The notes under the pieces were generated by a model. That model searched no databases, was not told the DNA's origin, and worked only from the letters and a program-made list of their open reading frames with translations. From the IMG/VR virus record IMGVR_UViG_3300008262_000209, positions 1-59,705 of that record: a DNA stretch of 59,705 bases; one strand, given 5' to 3'. The translations under genes and the position numbers were made by a program. Each line of letters begins with the position of its first letter. Position 1 is the first letter of the stretch. Positions 20,089 through 31,900 of this stretch are shown piece by piece. This DNA comes from a virus.

Positions 20089-20499
20089 TTAGACGTTTGC
20101 CCAAACTGTACCATTATAAAATTGGAGAGTTTTAGTTGTATTATTGTAAACTAGATCTCCCTCAACTGCAGTAAGAGAGGATAAATTTCCAGTAGAATAT
20201 GATCTTAATCTTAAGGCTGAATTTTGTACTACTACTGCGCCACCATTTGCACCATTAGCACTTAGATTAATACTTGTTTCAGAACTTACTGTGGGAGTAC
20301 CCGTGCCTGCAGAAGCAAAAGAATTAGCAGTTACCGAACCGGTAAATCTAATATTACCTTCCACATTTGAATTTGGACTAATGCCAGCGTAGACATTGGC
20401 AAGATTCTTAAAAACAAAGTCGCCAGCCTCCACAACCAGTATGTCATTGTTACTAGCTGCACTTGTTTCTATTTGTAATCTGCTTATTCTTCTTGCCAT
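20089..20499 (-). CDS. Small tail-fibre protein
   Basis: 136 residues: an N-terminal ISRLQIETSAASNNDILVVEAG segment similar to the attachment segments of the larger fibres, and a C-terminal LVYNNTTKTLQFYNGTVWANV module shared with the glycine-rich adhesins. It lies between two long fibres with 15-19-base gaps. Probably a short fibre subunit. Confidence 0.65.
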   Translation of the reverse strand: MARRISRLQIETSAASNNDILVVEAGDFVFKNLANVYAGISPNSNVEGNIRFTGSVTANSFASAGTGTPTVSSETSINLSANGANGGAVVVQNSALRLRSYSTGNLSSLTAVEGDLVYNNTTKTLQFYNGTVWANV

Positions 20500-20514
20500 A
20501 TAAATTATTTATGT

Positions 20515-23500
20515 TTAATAACCTGCGGTGTATAGTCTAGCTGCTAATTGATTTAATGCTGCAGAAACTGTTGTAATAGTTTCGCCTTGCCAATGTAATG
20601 AATTTGCCATAACAAAAACTAAATTATTAGATTGTTGACTTACGTTCGGAACCACTCCTAATTCCCTAATTTGAACAATTACATTTGGTGCGGGTGCTGT
20701 TGTAAATTGTAATGTGGTTCCTGAAACATTATAATCGGTAACAGGTACCTGCGCAACACCATTCTCAAATACAAGTATAGTATCGTTGGAAAACCCTGAA
20801 GTAATTGTAAAATTAGTATTGGCACCGTCGCCATTAAATGTTCTGGTGTTGAATGCACCTGTACCAACACCGGTTATAATTCTTACATCAATATTTGCAG
20901 AATTATCTGGTGCTTCATCTAAAATTAAAGTTGTACCTACTATTTCATATGCTTCAGCTAATTGCGTAACACCGTCAATAACTACGGTAACATATGATTT
21001 ACTTGGAGGACTAACTGTTAAATTGAAACTAGAATTTGCTCCGTTACCAACAAATGTATTAACTGTAGCAAGTGTTGATGGTGTAGTAGATCTAAATGCC
21101 TCAGTACCAAAGAATCTTATTTCAATACTAGTACCAACCGGAGGCTGCGAGGTTAATGTTAAACTAGAACCACTAACAGTATAATCTGTTGTAGGTATCT
21201 GCAATAAACCTTCGATAATAACTAATACGTTTCTTGGATCAGTTATATTTCTACCCATTGAATAGGTTAAAGTATTTGCTGCAGCCACAACTGTTGTGCT
21301 ATCATTAACTACAACTGTAGATCCTAATTGTGCTGAAATTTCACCATCAGTAATCGTAACATTTTCGCCAGCAGTAAAGGATGCTCTTGCCCTTGCAGTT
21401 GTGAAATATAAATTACCTGCAGTTTCAATTACATTTGCAGTATATAATCTATTCCAAATATTAGCTGTTACACTATCAGCTAATAAATTTGCTCCAGTAA
21501 CAGCCGTACCTGTTACGTTACCTGCAAGAACAGTATCAGATACGTTAATGTTTCTGATTATTAAGCCATTCGCAATTAAGTTTGCGGTTGCAATTATATT
21601 GCCGGTAACTCTAATATCTTTATTAAAGCCCCAAACATCACCTGCGACTTCATAAATGATATTGGCGCCGGCGCCGGCGACATGAATACCTGCACCATCT
21701 GCTACCGCAGCAGAAGTAGATCCATTTGCCAGCGTAATGTTTTTATCTTCAACAGTAAGAATACCGGTATTTAGAGTAACGGTATTCCCAAGTACTTCTA
21801 AATCACCGATAACTGTTAGATTGTTTAATCCTAAATTTGCATATGATAAGGTATCAAATACTCGTTGAATTGTAAAATATAGGTTATCCTTTTCTACCAC
21901 ATTTGCAGTCGTCATCATCGGACGAACTGCTACATTTACTCTTGCATTTGAGAAGAATAGATTTGTGGATTCAATTATGTTGCCGGAATATAAATTCTGC
22001 CAAACTTGTGAAGAAATAACATTCGCAATAATTACATTACCATTTGTAATATTAGTAACGGTAAGATTGCCTGTTAGTACAGCATCAGTAACATTAATAC
22101 CGCGAATAATTAAACCATTTGCTACTAAATTACCTGCTGCTGTTAAATCTGCAACTAGAACATTTGCATTAACAAGAGAAGCTAAAACTCTCGCATTTGT
22201 AAAATATAGATTTGCACCTGTTTCATTTACGTTTGCTGTAGTTAATAGAGGCGTTACTGTTTGAACTACTCTTGTAGGGGTAAAATATAGATTTGCACCT
22301 GTTTCATTTACGTTTGCTGTAGTTAATAAAGGCGTTACTGTCTGAACTACTCTTTCAGGTGTAAAGTAAAGATTCGATCCAAATTCATTTACATTCGCCG
22401 TAGTTAATAAAGGCGTTACTACAGAAATTGCTCTGGTATTAGTAAAGTATAAATTTGTTGGCGATTCAATTACATTGGCAGTATAAATTCCTTGCCATTG
22501 CTGCGCAGAAATAATATTTGCATTAATTACATTTGCTGCGGCAATATTCGTAATGTTAATATTGCCCGTCAGAAAATTATCATTAACATTAATACCGCGG
22601 ATGATTAGACCATTTGCAACAAGATTACCTGCTGCTGTTAAATCCGCAACTAAAACATTTGCAAAAACTAATGCTGATAAAACTCTACTATTTGTATAAT
22701 ATAAGTTAGTACCTTCAGCAAGATTCGAAGTATTATGATTACTTAACGAAGATACTAAATTAGCTAAGTCTGCAAGTAGGGCAACATTAGATGATCCTGC
22801 AATGTTAGCAAAAGTTGCAGCATTTGCGAAGTTAGATCTTAAAGACGTATCTGTAGAACCTGGAACAAACTTCGTACCATCCCAAACTAATGTTGCATTT
22901 ACAGCAACACCTGAAATATCAACATCAGCAAACACATTAACACTCATTTGTTCTACATTAGCTAGAACACGAGCATTGGTAAAATATAGATTATCTAGTT
23001 CTGTTACATTAGCAGTAGTTAATCTTGGTTCTACTGCTTGTAGAACTCTAACGTTAGTAAAATATTGATTAGTTAATTCTACTACATTTGCAGTAGTTAA
23101 TAATGGTGTTACTGTTTGGACAGTTCTTGCATTGGTATAGTAAAGGTTATTTACGCCTTCAGCAAGAGCATCAGTATTATGATTGGCGATACTGCTTACA
23201 GTACCAATTACATTACCTTCAAATGTCTCTGCAACAACTGAAGCTAATCTAAATGAATCTTCAGTAGTATCGATATAATTTACATTACTAGGATCTACAG
23301 TTGTATTGCTGAAAAATTTAAATTTCTTATCAGTTGCATCTCTAAAGAGACCTGTGTGTCTGTCCCCGGCGTCTACATAATGCCCAACGAATCCAATATC
23401 CCACTGATCACCTGGATTACCTAAACCAAGATGTATAATCGGATCATTAATTTCTAAGGTATTGGCTGCAATAATTGCGACATTACCTAATATGAATAAA

Positions 23501-24762
23501 TTACCTGATAGTGTTAAATCTCTAAATTGAACATCGGATGTTATTGCAACATCTTGTCCAATTGAGAACACCCCATTGTCTGAACTATAATAAACACCTG
23601 TACTGTTTGAAACGGAACTTCTAGCTCTTTGTGTGGTAAAATATAAATTACCTGCAGTTTCAATTACATTTGCCGTATATATTCTGTTCCAAATATTTGC
23701 AGTAATACTATCTACAACAATATTATTTGCGTTAATATTATTTGGATTAATAGTTGCAAGTGAAATCGCATCTAATACTCTAGTATTTGTAAAGTATAGA
23801 TTGGATGCTGCTTCACGGACATTGGCAGTAGTTTGATTTTCTAAATTTAGAACCTTAACAGCAAGATCTGCTACGTTTGCAACTTCACTATTAACGAATA
23901 CTGGAATAAATACATTACCATCCCAAACTAAAGCTTGTCCTTCCTGTATACCTACATAAGCTCCGCCATTGTGGGTATAGATATTTGCAACATCTACAAG
24001 GTCACCTATAGACATTCCTGTTACAAATGAGAATACTCTATCATTTGTATAGTACAGGTTGCCCGAAGTTTCTAGTACGTTGGCAGTATAAATGCCATAC
24101 CATTCTTTTGAAGTTACTACATTTGCAGTGATTATATTACCAGTTAAGGTTTCGGATACAACAATTGTATTAGATGTAAACCCTTGACCTAAAATATTTC
24201 CTGTTAATATTTCATCAGTAACAGCAATGTTTCTAATTATTAAGCCATTGCCAACAAACGAACCATCGATCGTTAAATTGCCTTGAACATTAACCGGTTT
24301 GTTGAAATTAATTCTATCGCCGGTATTTTGATATGTTATTTCAGCATTAGCACCCGCAATAGTGATTCCTGCGCCATCTGCTGCGGCTGAATTAGTGGCA
24401 CCATTTGCCAGTAATAAATTCTTATCTTCAATTGAAACGGAAACCACATTTAAAGTTACAAGATTGCCTTGTACTTCTAGATCACCGGATACAATTAAAT
24501 TATTTAAAGATACATTTGCACCAACAAGAGCACTTATAACTCTAGTATTGGTAAAATATAGATTATTAAGTTCTGTTACGTTTGCAGTATCTAAACGAAC
24601 CCAATATCTGTTACCGGATAAGTCTGAGGTGAATATTTGACCTAACTCAGAAGGTAGGCCTAAATCTGGTTCTGTTTCTGAAAGCTCTATGAATTGATAA
24701 CGATCAGCACTGACATTAGCGCTGTCTACTTTAGCAATTCTTCCCGATATTAGTTTAGTCAT
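20515..24762 (-). CDS. Giant repeat tail-fibre protein
   Basis: 1415 residues. The N-terminal module (SGRIAKVDSANV ... EPDLGLPSELGQ ... GNRYW) is shared with the collagen fibre at 34380. The middle holds 15 copies of an LYFTNxRV-type repeat separated by beta-strand modules (NLTVSGDLEVQGN, IIRNINVSD). The C-terminus has tandem ~65-residue domains (GDGANTNFTIT..., GNGANSSFNLT...). No enzymatic or S74 domain is visible. It overlaps the next small gene by 8 bases. Likely a long tail-fibre shaft. Confidence 0.8.
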   Translation of the reverse strand: MTKLISGRIAKVDSANVSADRYQFIELSETEPDLGLPSELGQIFTSDLSGNRYWVRLDTANVTELNNLYFTNTRVISALVGANVSLNNLIVSGDLEVQGNLVTLNVVSVSIEDKNLLLANGATNSAAADGAGITIAGANAEITYQNTGDRINFNKPVNVQGNLTIDGSFVGNGLIIRNIAVTDEILTGNILGQGFTSNTIVVSETLTGNIITANVVTSKEWYGIYTANVLETSGNLYYTNDRVFSFVTGMSIGDLVDVANIYTHNGGAYVGIQEGQALVWDGNVFIPVFVNSEVANVADLAVKVLNLENQTTANVREAASNLYFTNTRVLDAISLATINPNNINANNIVVDSITANIWNRIYTANVIETAGNLYFTTQRARSSVSNSTGVYYSSDNGVFSIGQDVAITSDVQFRDLTLSGNLFILGNVAIIAANTLEINDPIIHLGLGNPGDQWDIGFVGHYVDAGDRHTGLFRDATDKKFKFFSNTTVDPSNVNYIDTTEDSFRLASVVAETFEGNVIGTVSSIANHNTDALAEGVNNLYYTNARTVQTVTPLLTTANVVELTNQYFTNVRVLQAVEPRLTTANVTELDNLYFTNARVLANVEQMSVNVFADVDISGVAVNATLVWDGTKFVPGSTDTSLRSNFANAATFANIAGSSNVALLADLANLVSSLSNHNTSNLAEGTNLYYTNSRVLSALVFANVLVADLTAAGNLVANGLIIRGINVNDNFLTGNINITNIAAANVINANIISAQQWQGIYTANVIESPTNLYFTNTRAISVVTPLLTTANVNEFGSNLYFTPERVVQTVTPLLTTANVNETGANLYFTPTRVVQTVTPLLTTANVNETGANLYFTNARVLASLVNANVLVADLTAAGNLVANGLIIRGINVTDAVLTGNLTVTNITNGNVIIANVISSQVWQNLYSGNIIESTNLFFSNARVNVAVRPMMTTANVVEKDNLYFTIQRVFDTLSYANLGLNNLTVIGDLEVLGNTVTLNTGILTVEDKNITLANGSTSAAVADGAGIHVAGAGANIIYEVAGDVWGFNKDIRVTGNIIATANLIANGLIIRNINVSDTVLAGNVTGTAVTGANLLADSVTANIWNRLYTANVIETAGNLYFTTARARASFTAGENVTITDGEISAQLGSTVVVNDSTTVVAAANTLTYSMGRNITDPRNVLVIIEGLLQIPTTDYTVSGSSLTLTSQPPVGTSIEIRFFGTEAFRSTTPSTLATVNTFVGNGANSSFNLTVSPPSKSYVTVVIDGVTQLAEAYEIVGTTLILDEAPDNSANIDVRIITGVGTGAFNTRTFNGDGANTNFTITSGFSNDTILVFENGVAQVPVTDYNVSGTTLQFTTAPAPNVIVQIRELGVVPNVSQQSNNLVFVMANSLHWQGETITTVSAALNQLAARLYTAGY

Positions 24763-25096
24763 TTGCTGATTCTAGTACGCTCATTACTAATTGAACTGAA
24801 TTGTTTGCGCTTGCGCTTGAATATACTTTTTGTCCTGTTTCTAACACCAACTTAGCACCCGCGCTGATAACTGCCATAGAATCGCCTGTTGGAATTTTGA
24901 AGTTTTTAGCAAGAGCAGTCTTTACATTTGCAGTTGATCCATGATAAAAAGATACTTGAACAGTATTATTAGTTAGATTAGTAGCCTGAACCGAAAGGAA
25001 AATAGATGTTTTTCTGCTTGGTGCAGTATATAACAACTTATCTTCGGTTGTAAGGTCTGCTGTAACTGTTCTGAATACGTTTAATGCGGTTGCCAT
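24755..25096 (-). CDS. Small virion protein, paralogue of 36046-36408
   Basis: 113 residues (ALNVFRTVTADLTTEDKLLY; VSFYHGSTANVKTALAKNFKIP). It is homologous to the 120-residue protein at 36046-36408 ([20 protein letters not shown]) and occupies the same place in a duplicated three-gene cassette between a repeat fibre and a large tail protein. Probably a connector or trimer-cap subunit; role inferred from position. Confidence 0.7.
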   Translation of the reverse strand: MATALNVFRTVTADLTTEDKLLYTAPSRKTSIFLSVQATNLTNNTVQVSFYHGSTANVKTALAKNFKIPTGDSMAVISAGAKLVLETGQKVYSSASANNSVQLVMSVLESAND

Positions 25097-25102
25097 TTGA
25101 TT

Positions 25103-26629
25103 TTATCCTTCGACTGCTAATATATATGGTGTCATAACTGAGAACAATGCCTTGGTAAATGTTCTACCTGAAATTGTTCCATCTACTCTATTGAAAACTA
25201 GTTCTGTACCAATTCTAAAGTCGCCCTGTTGGTCTGTACTTGTGAAATAAACTCTTCCGCCTTTTTCTTCAGTAACTTCATTTTCTTGAATCGGGAATCC
25301 GCCATTATACGGTAATGCCGTTTGTAAATTAGTGCCCGAACCAATATATTCAAATGTGTAACCCAACGCAGAAATATAACTTGGTTGATGGAAACTCACT
25401 GTAGAATTTGCTATCGGAGTAATATCTTCTATCGCACCCTCAAGGAAAGTAACTAACGAAGTATTTCCTACAAGCGGTGTGCTGTTAGCTACTGTATAGA
25501 AAGCAACTGTTCCATTACTAATATTTGCCCAATTTCTATTAATGTATCCATTTACTTCTGCAACAATAAAGTCTCTATTAGATAGAATAATTTTAGCTGC
25601 ATTAATTACATTTGAGTCATTACTTAACGTACTATAAGATATTGGTCTTCTAGCAGGAGCAGCATTTGCACCATTCTCAATAATATTTGTAATTAGATCT
25701 ATATTATTTAATACTAAGTTTGCTTCGGTTAAACTTGCCGCAGGGAAAGCTGTAGTATTTTGTCTATAAACAGACTGATACGGAGGATCGAACAATGTAG
25801 CATTTACAAATTCAATTGTCTCTGCTCTAATAAAATCTTTGTTTGCTAAAATTAATTTAACTGCATTTGACACATTTGTGGAGATTGTAATAACATTTCC
25901 GCTTAATGATGTTTTGGCCAGAGCAACATTTGGCCCACTAGTAATAATATTATTAATTAAACTAATTTTCTGCAGAACAATGTTTGCTTCTTCAAAGGTT
26001 GCGGCAGTCGCTGCTGTAGTATTTTGAGTATAGACATTTTGCCTTACATTTGCTACAGGAACTCCTCTTACAACCTCATCTATGATACTACCAATAAAAT
26101 TATATGCTGCGCCGGTCTGTACAATCTGATCATTAATTTGAGTTGTGTTTGCACTGAAGTTATAGTAGAACACACCCGATTGAATCGATTGTCTATTACC
26201 ATCATGTCTTAAATCAAAAGCTACGCTATCTAAAATGAATCCAACGTCTCTTGAACATTTTGCTTCTGCATTTACAGGATCAATAAAGTTATTAGCGTTA
26301 GCAAAGAATCCTGGGTATGTTTGATTTATATACGCAATTGTTTCTGCCTGGATAAATGATCTATTCAAAAGAATTAAATTCGCAGCATTATTAACATTTA
26401 CATCAGAATTAGCGGGGAATCTGTTAGGAACAATTCTATCAGTTACACCAACAGTTCCATTATTAATAATATCAATAATTAAGTTATAATTATTAGTAAT
26501 TGTATTTGACTCTAGTGCGCTACCACCTGTACCAGATACTTGCAGAATATTAGCTTGCTTTGGAGAAGCAATAGTAATATTTTGTGCAACATTTGCAGCT
26601 AATACTTTGGCATGATTAATTGCTGCCAC
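25103..26629 (-). CDS. Large tail protein, C-terminal part (frame-broken)
   Basis: 508 residues from a GTG at 26629, but the frame is open upstream to about 26897 and continues the protein interrupted at 26818-28938. It contains SRDVGFILDSVAFDLRHDGNR, repeated NFILSNRDFI-like helices and a C-terminal DQQGDFRIGTELVFNR ... LFSVMTPYILAVEG block, all matching the C-terminal half of the intact paralogue at 36419-39322. The GTG is only the first start codon after the break and has no good ribosome-binding site, so the natural product is probably a single ~1280-residue protein. Confidence 0.75.
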   Translation of the reverse strand: MAAINHAKVLAANVAQNITIASPKQANILQVSGTGGSALESNTITNNYNLIIDIINNGTVGVTDRIVPNRFPANSDVNVNNAANLILLNRSFIQAETIAYINQTYPGFFANANNFIDPVNAEAKCSRDVGFILDSVAFDLRHDGNRQSIQSGVFYYNFSANTTQINDQIVQTGAAYNFIGSIIDEVVRGVPVANVRQNVYTQNTTAATAATFEEANIVLQKISLINNIITSGPNVALAKTSLSGNVITISTNVSNAVKLILANKDFIRAETIEFVNATLFDPPYQSVYRQNTTAFPAASLTEANLVLNNIDLITNIIENGANAAPARRPISYSTLSNDSNVINAAKIILSNRDFIVAEVNGYINRNWANISNGTVAFYTVANSTPLVGNTSLVTFLEGAIEDITPIANSTVSFHQPSYISALGYTFEYIGSGTNLQTALPYNGGFPIQENEVTEEKGGRVYFTSTDQQGDFRIGTELVFNRVDGTISGRTFTKALFSVMTPYILAVEG

Positions 26630-26817
26630 AGTTTCTTCAGACTGGTTAGGGATTGCCGAAGATGTCTGAGACCAGTATTGTAAACCTGCGAAGTTGGATT
26701 GCGTATTACTATTATAAGCTAAATCAAATGCTAGAGAATCTACGATTAGACCAGTATCTCTTTCACATTTTTCTTGATTATATGCCGCAACCTTTTTATT
26801 TCTTACAATATCATCAA

Positions 26818-28938
26818 CTATGGATCCAATAAAATCATATGCCGCAGTTGTTTGCGGAATTTGATTGGCAATTTGTGTAGTATTGAAATCATTATTTTTG
26901 CAACTAAATCAAATCCGTCAGAAATTCTCGATACCCATGCCCCAGCAGTGCCAGATGTTTGGGTAACATTTGCTTGTCTTGGAGATGTAATGGTAATATT
27001 TAATGCAACATTCGTTGCTAAATCTTTAGCATAATTAAATGCGGCAATTGTTTCCTCTGCCTGGTTTGGAATAGCAGATTCTGCTTGTGCCCAATATTGT
27101 AAACCAGAGAAAGCAGATTGTGTATTTGACTGATATGCCAAATCAAATGCCAATGAATCTACAATTAAACCTGTGTCTCTAGAACATTTTTCTTGATTGT
27201 AATTGGCAAACAGAACTGCGTCACCATAGTTCGGTCTTGAATTCAAATCCTTAATTAAATATTTGGTTCCTTCATCCGTATCTACGATTGAATCGAACTT
27301 TCCGAAGTTTAGCGGCTGGCTAACACCTCTTGCTAATAGACCCAATCTACCAAACGATGCGTTGGAGTTTGTGATAGAACAGAAACCTCCATCCTCGCAA
27401 AGTACAGCAATATCACAGCAAATAGTAAATACAGAAACTAACTGAGTATAGCCTCTGTTCAACATATGAATTCCTATACCACCTTCATTAGTATTGGTAT
27501 AAGAATCACAAACCATTGAACGTAATCCGCTTACATAATTACCATTTACACGCATACCTGTACCGGTAGTTGTAATGGATGAGCAATTTTGGATGTACGG
27601 GCTTGTTACAATAGTTCCAGCGGAACCATCTGGATTATATGAGAATACTGCAGCAGGTGCAATATGATCTCTAAATGTAATTCCTGTTACATATGATGCG
27701 TTTTCAACGTAGAACATATCTACGTTTGCTTGACTTGGTCTAACAGTTGTTGTTCTTAAGTTATCACCAACCAAACCAACTCTTTGCTTAATTGTTACTG
27801 GCTGATTATAAAGTACATAATCGCCGCTCTTAACAAAAACTGTTGTCCAAGGTTGTGCGCGATTTAATGCAGTGTGAATATTAGCAAGAGCGTTTGCATA
27901 TGAGAAACCATCGTTTGCATCATCACCGTTGCCATTTACATATAATACGTTACTTGAAGGTGCGAGAACTTGCGATCTTAATACCGCCAAGCTCTGATTC
28001 ATTGCACTTAAATTAATTACCGGCTCTGCTTCTGAGAATATTGCACCAGCAACATTCAAATTACCAGCAATATATGCGCCACCTGTAACTGTTAGTGCGC
28101 CAGTAGTCGATCCATTTGCTGCTTCAGTTGCTGCGGCAATATTTACATTACCTTGTACTTCTAAATCTTTATTAGTTTCAAATTGATCGTTGGCTGAATC
28201 ATATGTAATGGATGCATTTGCACCCGCAATGGTAATACCTGCACCGTTAGCTTGGCCGGCATTAATTGCACCGTTCGCAAGAAGAATATTTTTATCTTCT
28301 ACAACTAGTGTTGCAGTATTAATAGTTACAATATTTCCTTGTACTTCTAAATCACCAGATACAGTTAAATTATTAACTGTAACATTATTGCCTTCTAAGG
28401 CATCTAGCACTCTTTCAGAAGTAAAGTAAAGATTAGTACCTTCTGCTAAGTTTGCAGTAGTGAAATTCGCTAAAGTTCTAACAACATTAGCAACGTTTGC
28501 TTCTTCCGATACGAGAGCAGCATTTGCTTGGAATGATGAAATAGATTGTTGTACAATACCAAGAACACTATTAGCAACATTCGCTAATTCTGTATCTGAA
28601 ACTGTGATTACGTTTGGCGCCCATTTTGAACCGTCCCAAAGTAATCCATATCCTAATAGCGGAGAAACATTAACAGTATCAACATCCGCCAGAGCATTGA
28701 TACTGGCTAAAGTTAAATTAGCGTATGCTCTGGCATTTGTATAATATAGATTGTTACCCTCTGCAAGATTTGATGTAGTATGATTGGCTAAGCTACTAAC
28801 TGTGCCAACAACATTACCTACAATATCTCCGGTAACTCTAATATTACCAAAGGAACCGCTATAGGTAACGGTTAAATTGGTAACGCCATATACATTACCA
28901 TCGACTCTTAGTCCGGATTTTACTCTAAAATCTTGCAT
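26818..28938 (-). CDS. Large tail protein, N-terminal part (frame-broken)
   Basis: 706 residues. N-terminal LRVDGNVYGVTNLTVTYSG fibre modules with two LYYTNAR-type repeats, then a VNGNGDDANDGFSYANALANIH pectate-lyase-like beta-helix region (~330-560) shared with the paralogue at 36419-39322. The last ~27 residues (from AKIMISILHK) do not fit the family; the next frame instead encodes NNDFNTTQIANQIP and continues the homology. A one-base shift at the A5 run at 26895-26899 restores the reading frame. Confidence 0.75.
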   Translation of the reverse strand: MQDFRVKSGLRVDGNVYGVTNLTVTYSGSFGNIRVTGDIVGNVVGTVSSLANHTTSNLAEGNNLYYTNARAYANLTLASINALADVDTVNVSPLLGYGLLWDGSKWAPNVITVSDTELANVANSVLGIVQQSISSFQANAALVSEEANVANVVRTLANFTTANLAEGTNLYFTSERVLDALEGNNVTVNNLTVSGDLEVQGNIVTINTATLVVEDKNILLANGAINAGQANGAGITIAGANASITYDSANDQFETNKDLEVQGNVNIAAATEAANGSTTGALTVTGGAYIAGNLNVAGAIFSEAEPVINLSAMNQSLAVLRSQVLAPSSNVLYVNGNGDDANDGFSYANALANIHTALNRAQPWTTVFVKSGDYVLYNQPVTIKQRVGLVGDNLRTTTVRPSQANVDMFYVENASYVTGITFRDHIAPAAVFSYNPDGSAGTIVTSPYIQNCSSITTTGTGMRVNGNYVSGLRSMVCDSYTNTNEGGIGIHMLNRGYTQLVSVFTICCDIAVLCEDGGFCSITNSNASFGRLGLLARGVSQPLNFGKFDSIVDTDEGTKYLIKDLNSRPNYGDAVLFANYNQEKCSRDTGLIVDSLAFDLAYQSNTQSAFSGLQYWAQAESAIPNQAEETIAAFNYAKDLATNVALNITITSPRQANVTQTSGTAGAWVSRISDGFDLVAKIMISILHKLPIKFRKQLRHMILLDP

Positions 28939-28941
28939 TTA

Positions 28942-31900
28942 TTATATTTCAGTATAAGTTATACCAGTTAATTTTAAGGTAACCAAATGACCACCCGACG
29001 TTGCAGTTGCTAACAATCTTAGGTTCCCACTATTTATGTCGGCGTCCAAATTAATTACATCATCGTCTGTAGACGTCAACATTGCATACTGAGTAATATA
29101 CGCATTTGCACCATCATGCAATACTAAAATTTCTCCTGTTGCGTGATGTGGGCCGCCAGAAATATATGATGTCGTTAAAGCACTATAAACGTACTTTGCT
29201 GATCTATAGGTTCCTAGCGGAAATTGATCTAGAACATAATTTCCGGCATTATCAATATTTGTTACTGTAATTGTACCAACGCCTGCTGCAATATTTAACT
29301 TGTCATCATTTGTTCTTGTTACTTTTACTAAACCAGAACCAACAATTTCAATTCTATCTGTAGAAATTACATTACCAGATTTTCTTCCATTTAGAATTAA
29401 ATTAGCACTTAGAGCAGGAGTGGTTCCACTCTGTATTGAAACATCATATATTACATTGTCATATTCTTCTGGTCTGGGTAAAACAAAATAGTTTGTGCCG
29501 TCGTTAGTAAATTCCCAACGATCAGTAGATTCATTCCATTTTAAATCTACATCTGGACTGGATCCTCTATTTACTACTAAGCTTGCATTGGAAGTTGGTG
29601 ATCCTGCAACCGATGAAAGAAGAATTACTTTATCGCCAGTAACATTAACTTGTTCTGCGGTAACAGAATACGAACCTAAAGTTAAATTGCCTTGTACTTC
29701 TAATGCTTTATTTACTACAAACTTGTCGCCGCCACTTGCGTAATTAATTGTAGCATTGGCACCATTAATTGTAATGCCCGCACCATCCGCTTGCGATGCA
29801 TCGATCGCATTATTCGCAAGTACTAAATTCTTATCATCAATTACTACTGTGGTAGAATTAATTGTAGTAATATTACCACGAATTGTCAAATTACCTTGAA
29901 CAATTAAATCTGTTCTTGCGGTAATAACTGCCGCAGTAATGTCATCGCTGTTTAATTGTCCATTAACAGTAACGTTACTAAATATAACTGATGCAGTAGG
30001 ATGTACGTTCTGACCAATAGCAATAGTTGGACTACCATTCTGTGCATCACCATCCGTTACATAAACACCTGTACCTGCAACAATAGATGTTGCTACAAGT
30101 GTATTTGTTGCTCCGCCAATCTTAGCTACAAGGCCGCCCGAGAAATCTGAGAATAGATTTCTTCTTGCATTTGGTCGGGTGTTAGCGCCGGTGCCGCCTT
30201 TTTCTATTGCTACGTCTGTAGTACCTAAGAATGCGTTACCTACAAAATTACCAAATCTATCAATTAAATTAATGTTATTGAATATAACAAGATTACTTGT
30301 TAAACCAATATTACCATCACCATATAATCCCAATCTAATTGTAGAATTATTTCTATTTTCATAATCATTGTAGAATAGAACATCACTTCTTACATTACCA
30401 TCAATATTGGCTTCAATAACTCGCATACCTGCGAATTCGTTAACAGTTCCATCCTTTAAAATACCAAAGTAAATATTACCCGTCTTGCCGGATGTGAATT
30501 GCTTAACATTACCGCCGATATAGGCTTGATTTTCTATTTCGGGGTTTGTATTACCTATTAATCTGTTAATCGAAACATATTCGGTACCAACAATATTAGA
30601 TAAATCAATTCCTGCAGGATTACCAAACTGATCTTGAACGATTAATCCGCCCGTTGGATTTTCACCAATAGAGGTATTGCCTAAGAAGATGGTTTGGGCG
30701 CCAATATAAACGCCTCTCCATAACTTTCCGGGTTGACCTAAGTTATATTGTCCATTTACTGCAGGTAATAGGTTACCATTGATGGTTAGATTTTTATCTA
30801 AACCCCAACCATCATTTGTCTGACTATATGCGAATGCTACATTGGCACCTTCAATATAGATGCCAGCGCCTTCTGCCTGGGATACTCCAGATGCCTGTGA
30901 AGCTAAAGTTATTCTTCTGGCTTTAACTAAAACATTATCGCTATTTAGTAATGTTAAATTTCCCCTAACATTAAGATTACCATTAACAATTGCATCGCCT
31001 ATCTCAATATCTTTATTGAGAATAGCATTTTGAATATCATCTCGTACTCTTTGAGATGTGTAATAAAGATTGCTAAAAGATTCGCGTAAATCCGCAGTTG
31101 TAAAATTACTTAGCGTTAAAACAGTATTTGCTACATTAGCTCTTTCTGTAGATACTGCGGACAACGCTACGTTAGCTACATTGGATCTTTCTGCAAAACC
31201 TGAAGTATCGCTTGCACCGGGCAAGGCATTAGGCGCCCATTCTGAACCTGTCCAAGTTAAAACATAGCCAATGCCTGTACCAACGGAAACATTTGTTGTA
31301 TTGACATCTGCCAATACATTAATACTCATTTGTTCTACATTAGATAGAACTCTTGCATTTGTATAGTAAAGATTTACACCTTCTGCTAAATTAGCAGTAG
31401 TAAAATTATTTAAATTCTGAACCTGTGTTGCCGCATTTGTTGTTAAAGCAGTCAATGCTACTAACGCAAGGTTCGCAACGTTTGCAGTAAATGCGAAGGT
31501 CGCAGAATTAGCTAATTGGGTATTAAGGGCTAAGTTTGCAACACTAGCTACTAAAGCTAAATTTGCAGTATTGGCTATTAGAGCAACATTAGCTAACCCT
31601 GCGGTGTTTGCGAAGTTTGTGGATACTACAATATCAATATTTGAGATATTACCTAGAGATCTTGCAACCCAAGTAGATCCAATGTAAGTAAGTATGTAAC
31701 CTTCTTGACTATCTGAAGTATTGACATCTGCCAATACGTTGATACTCATTCTTTCTACATTGGCTAAAACACGAGCATTGGTAAAATAGAAATTTACATT
31801 GCCTTCAGCTAAATCATTTGTTGTAAGATTACCAAGACTTAATACAGTATTGGCTTCTATTGCAGAATTAGCAACATTTGATTCTTCAGATACTACTCTG

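Noticed and set aside
20507-20514. Late promoter variant CATAAATA
   Set aside because: It lies 8 bases before the ATG of the 136-residue fibre gene, so a transcript would begin at or past the start codon. AATAAATA variants near 41598 and 4062 were also left out as too weak.
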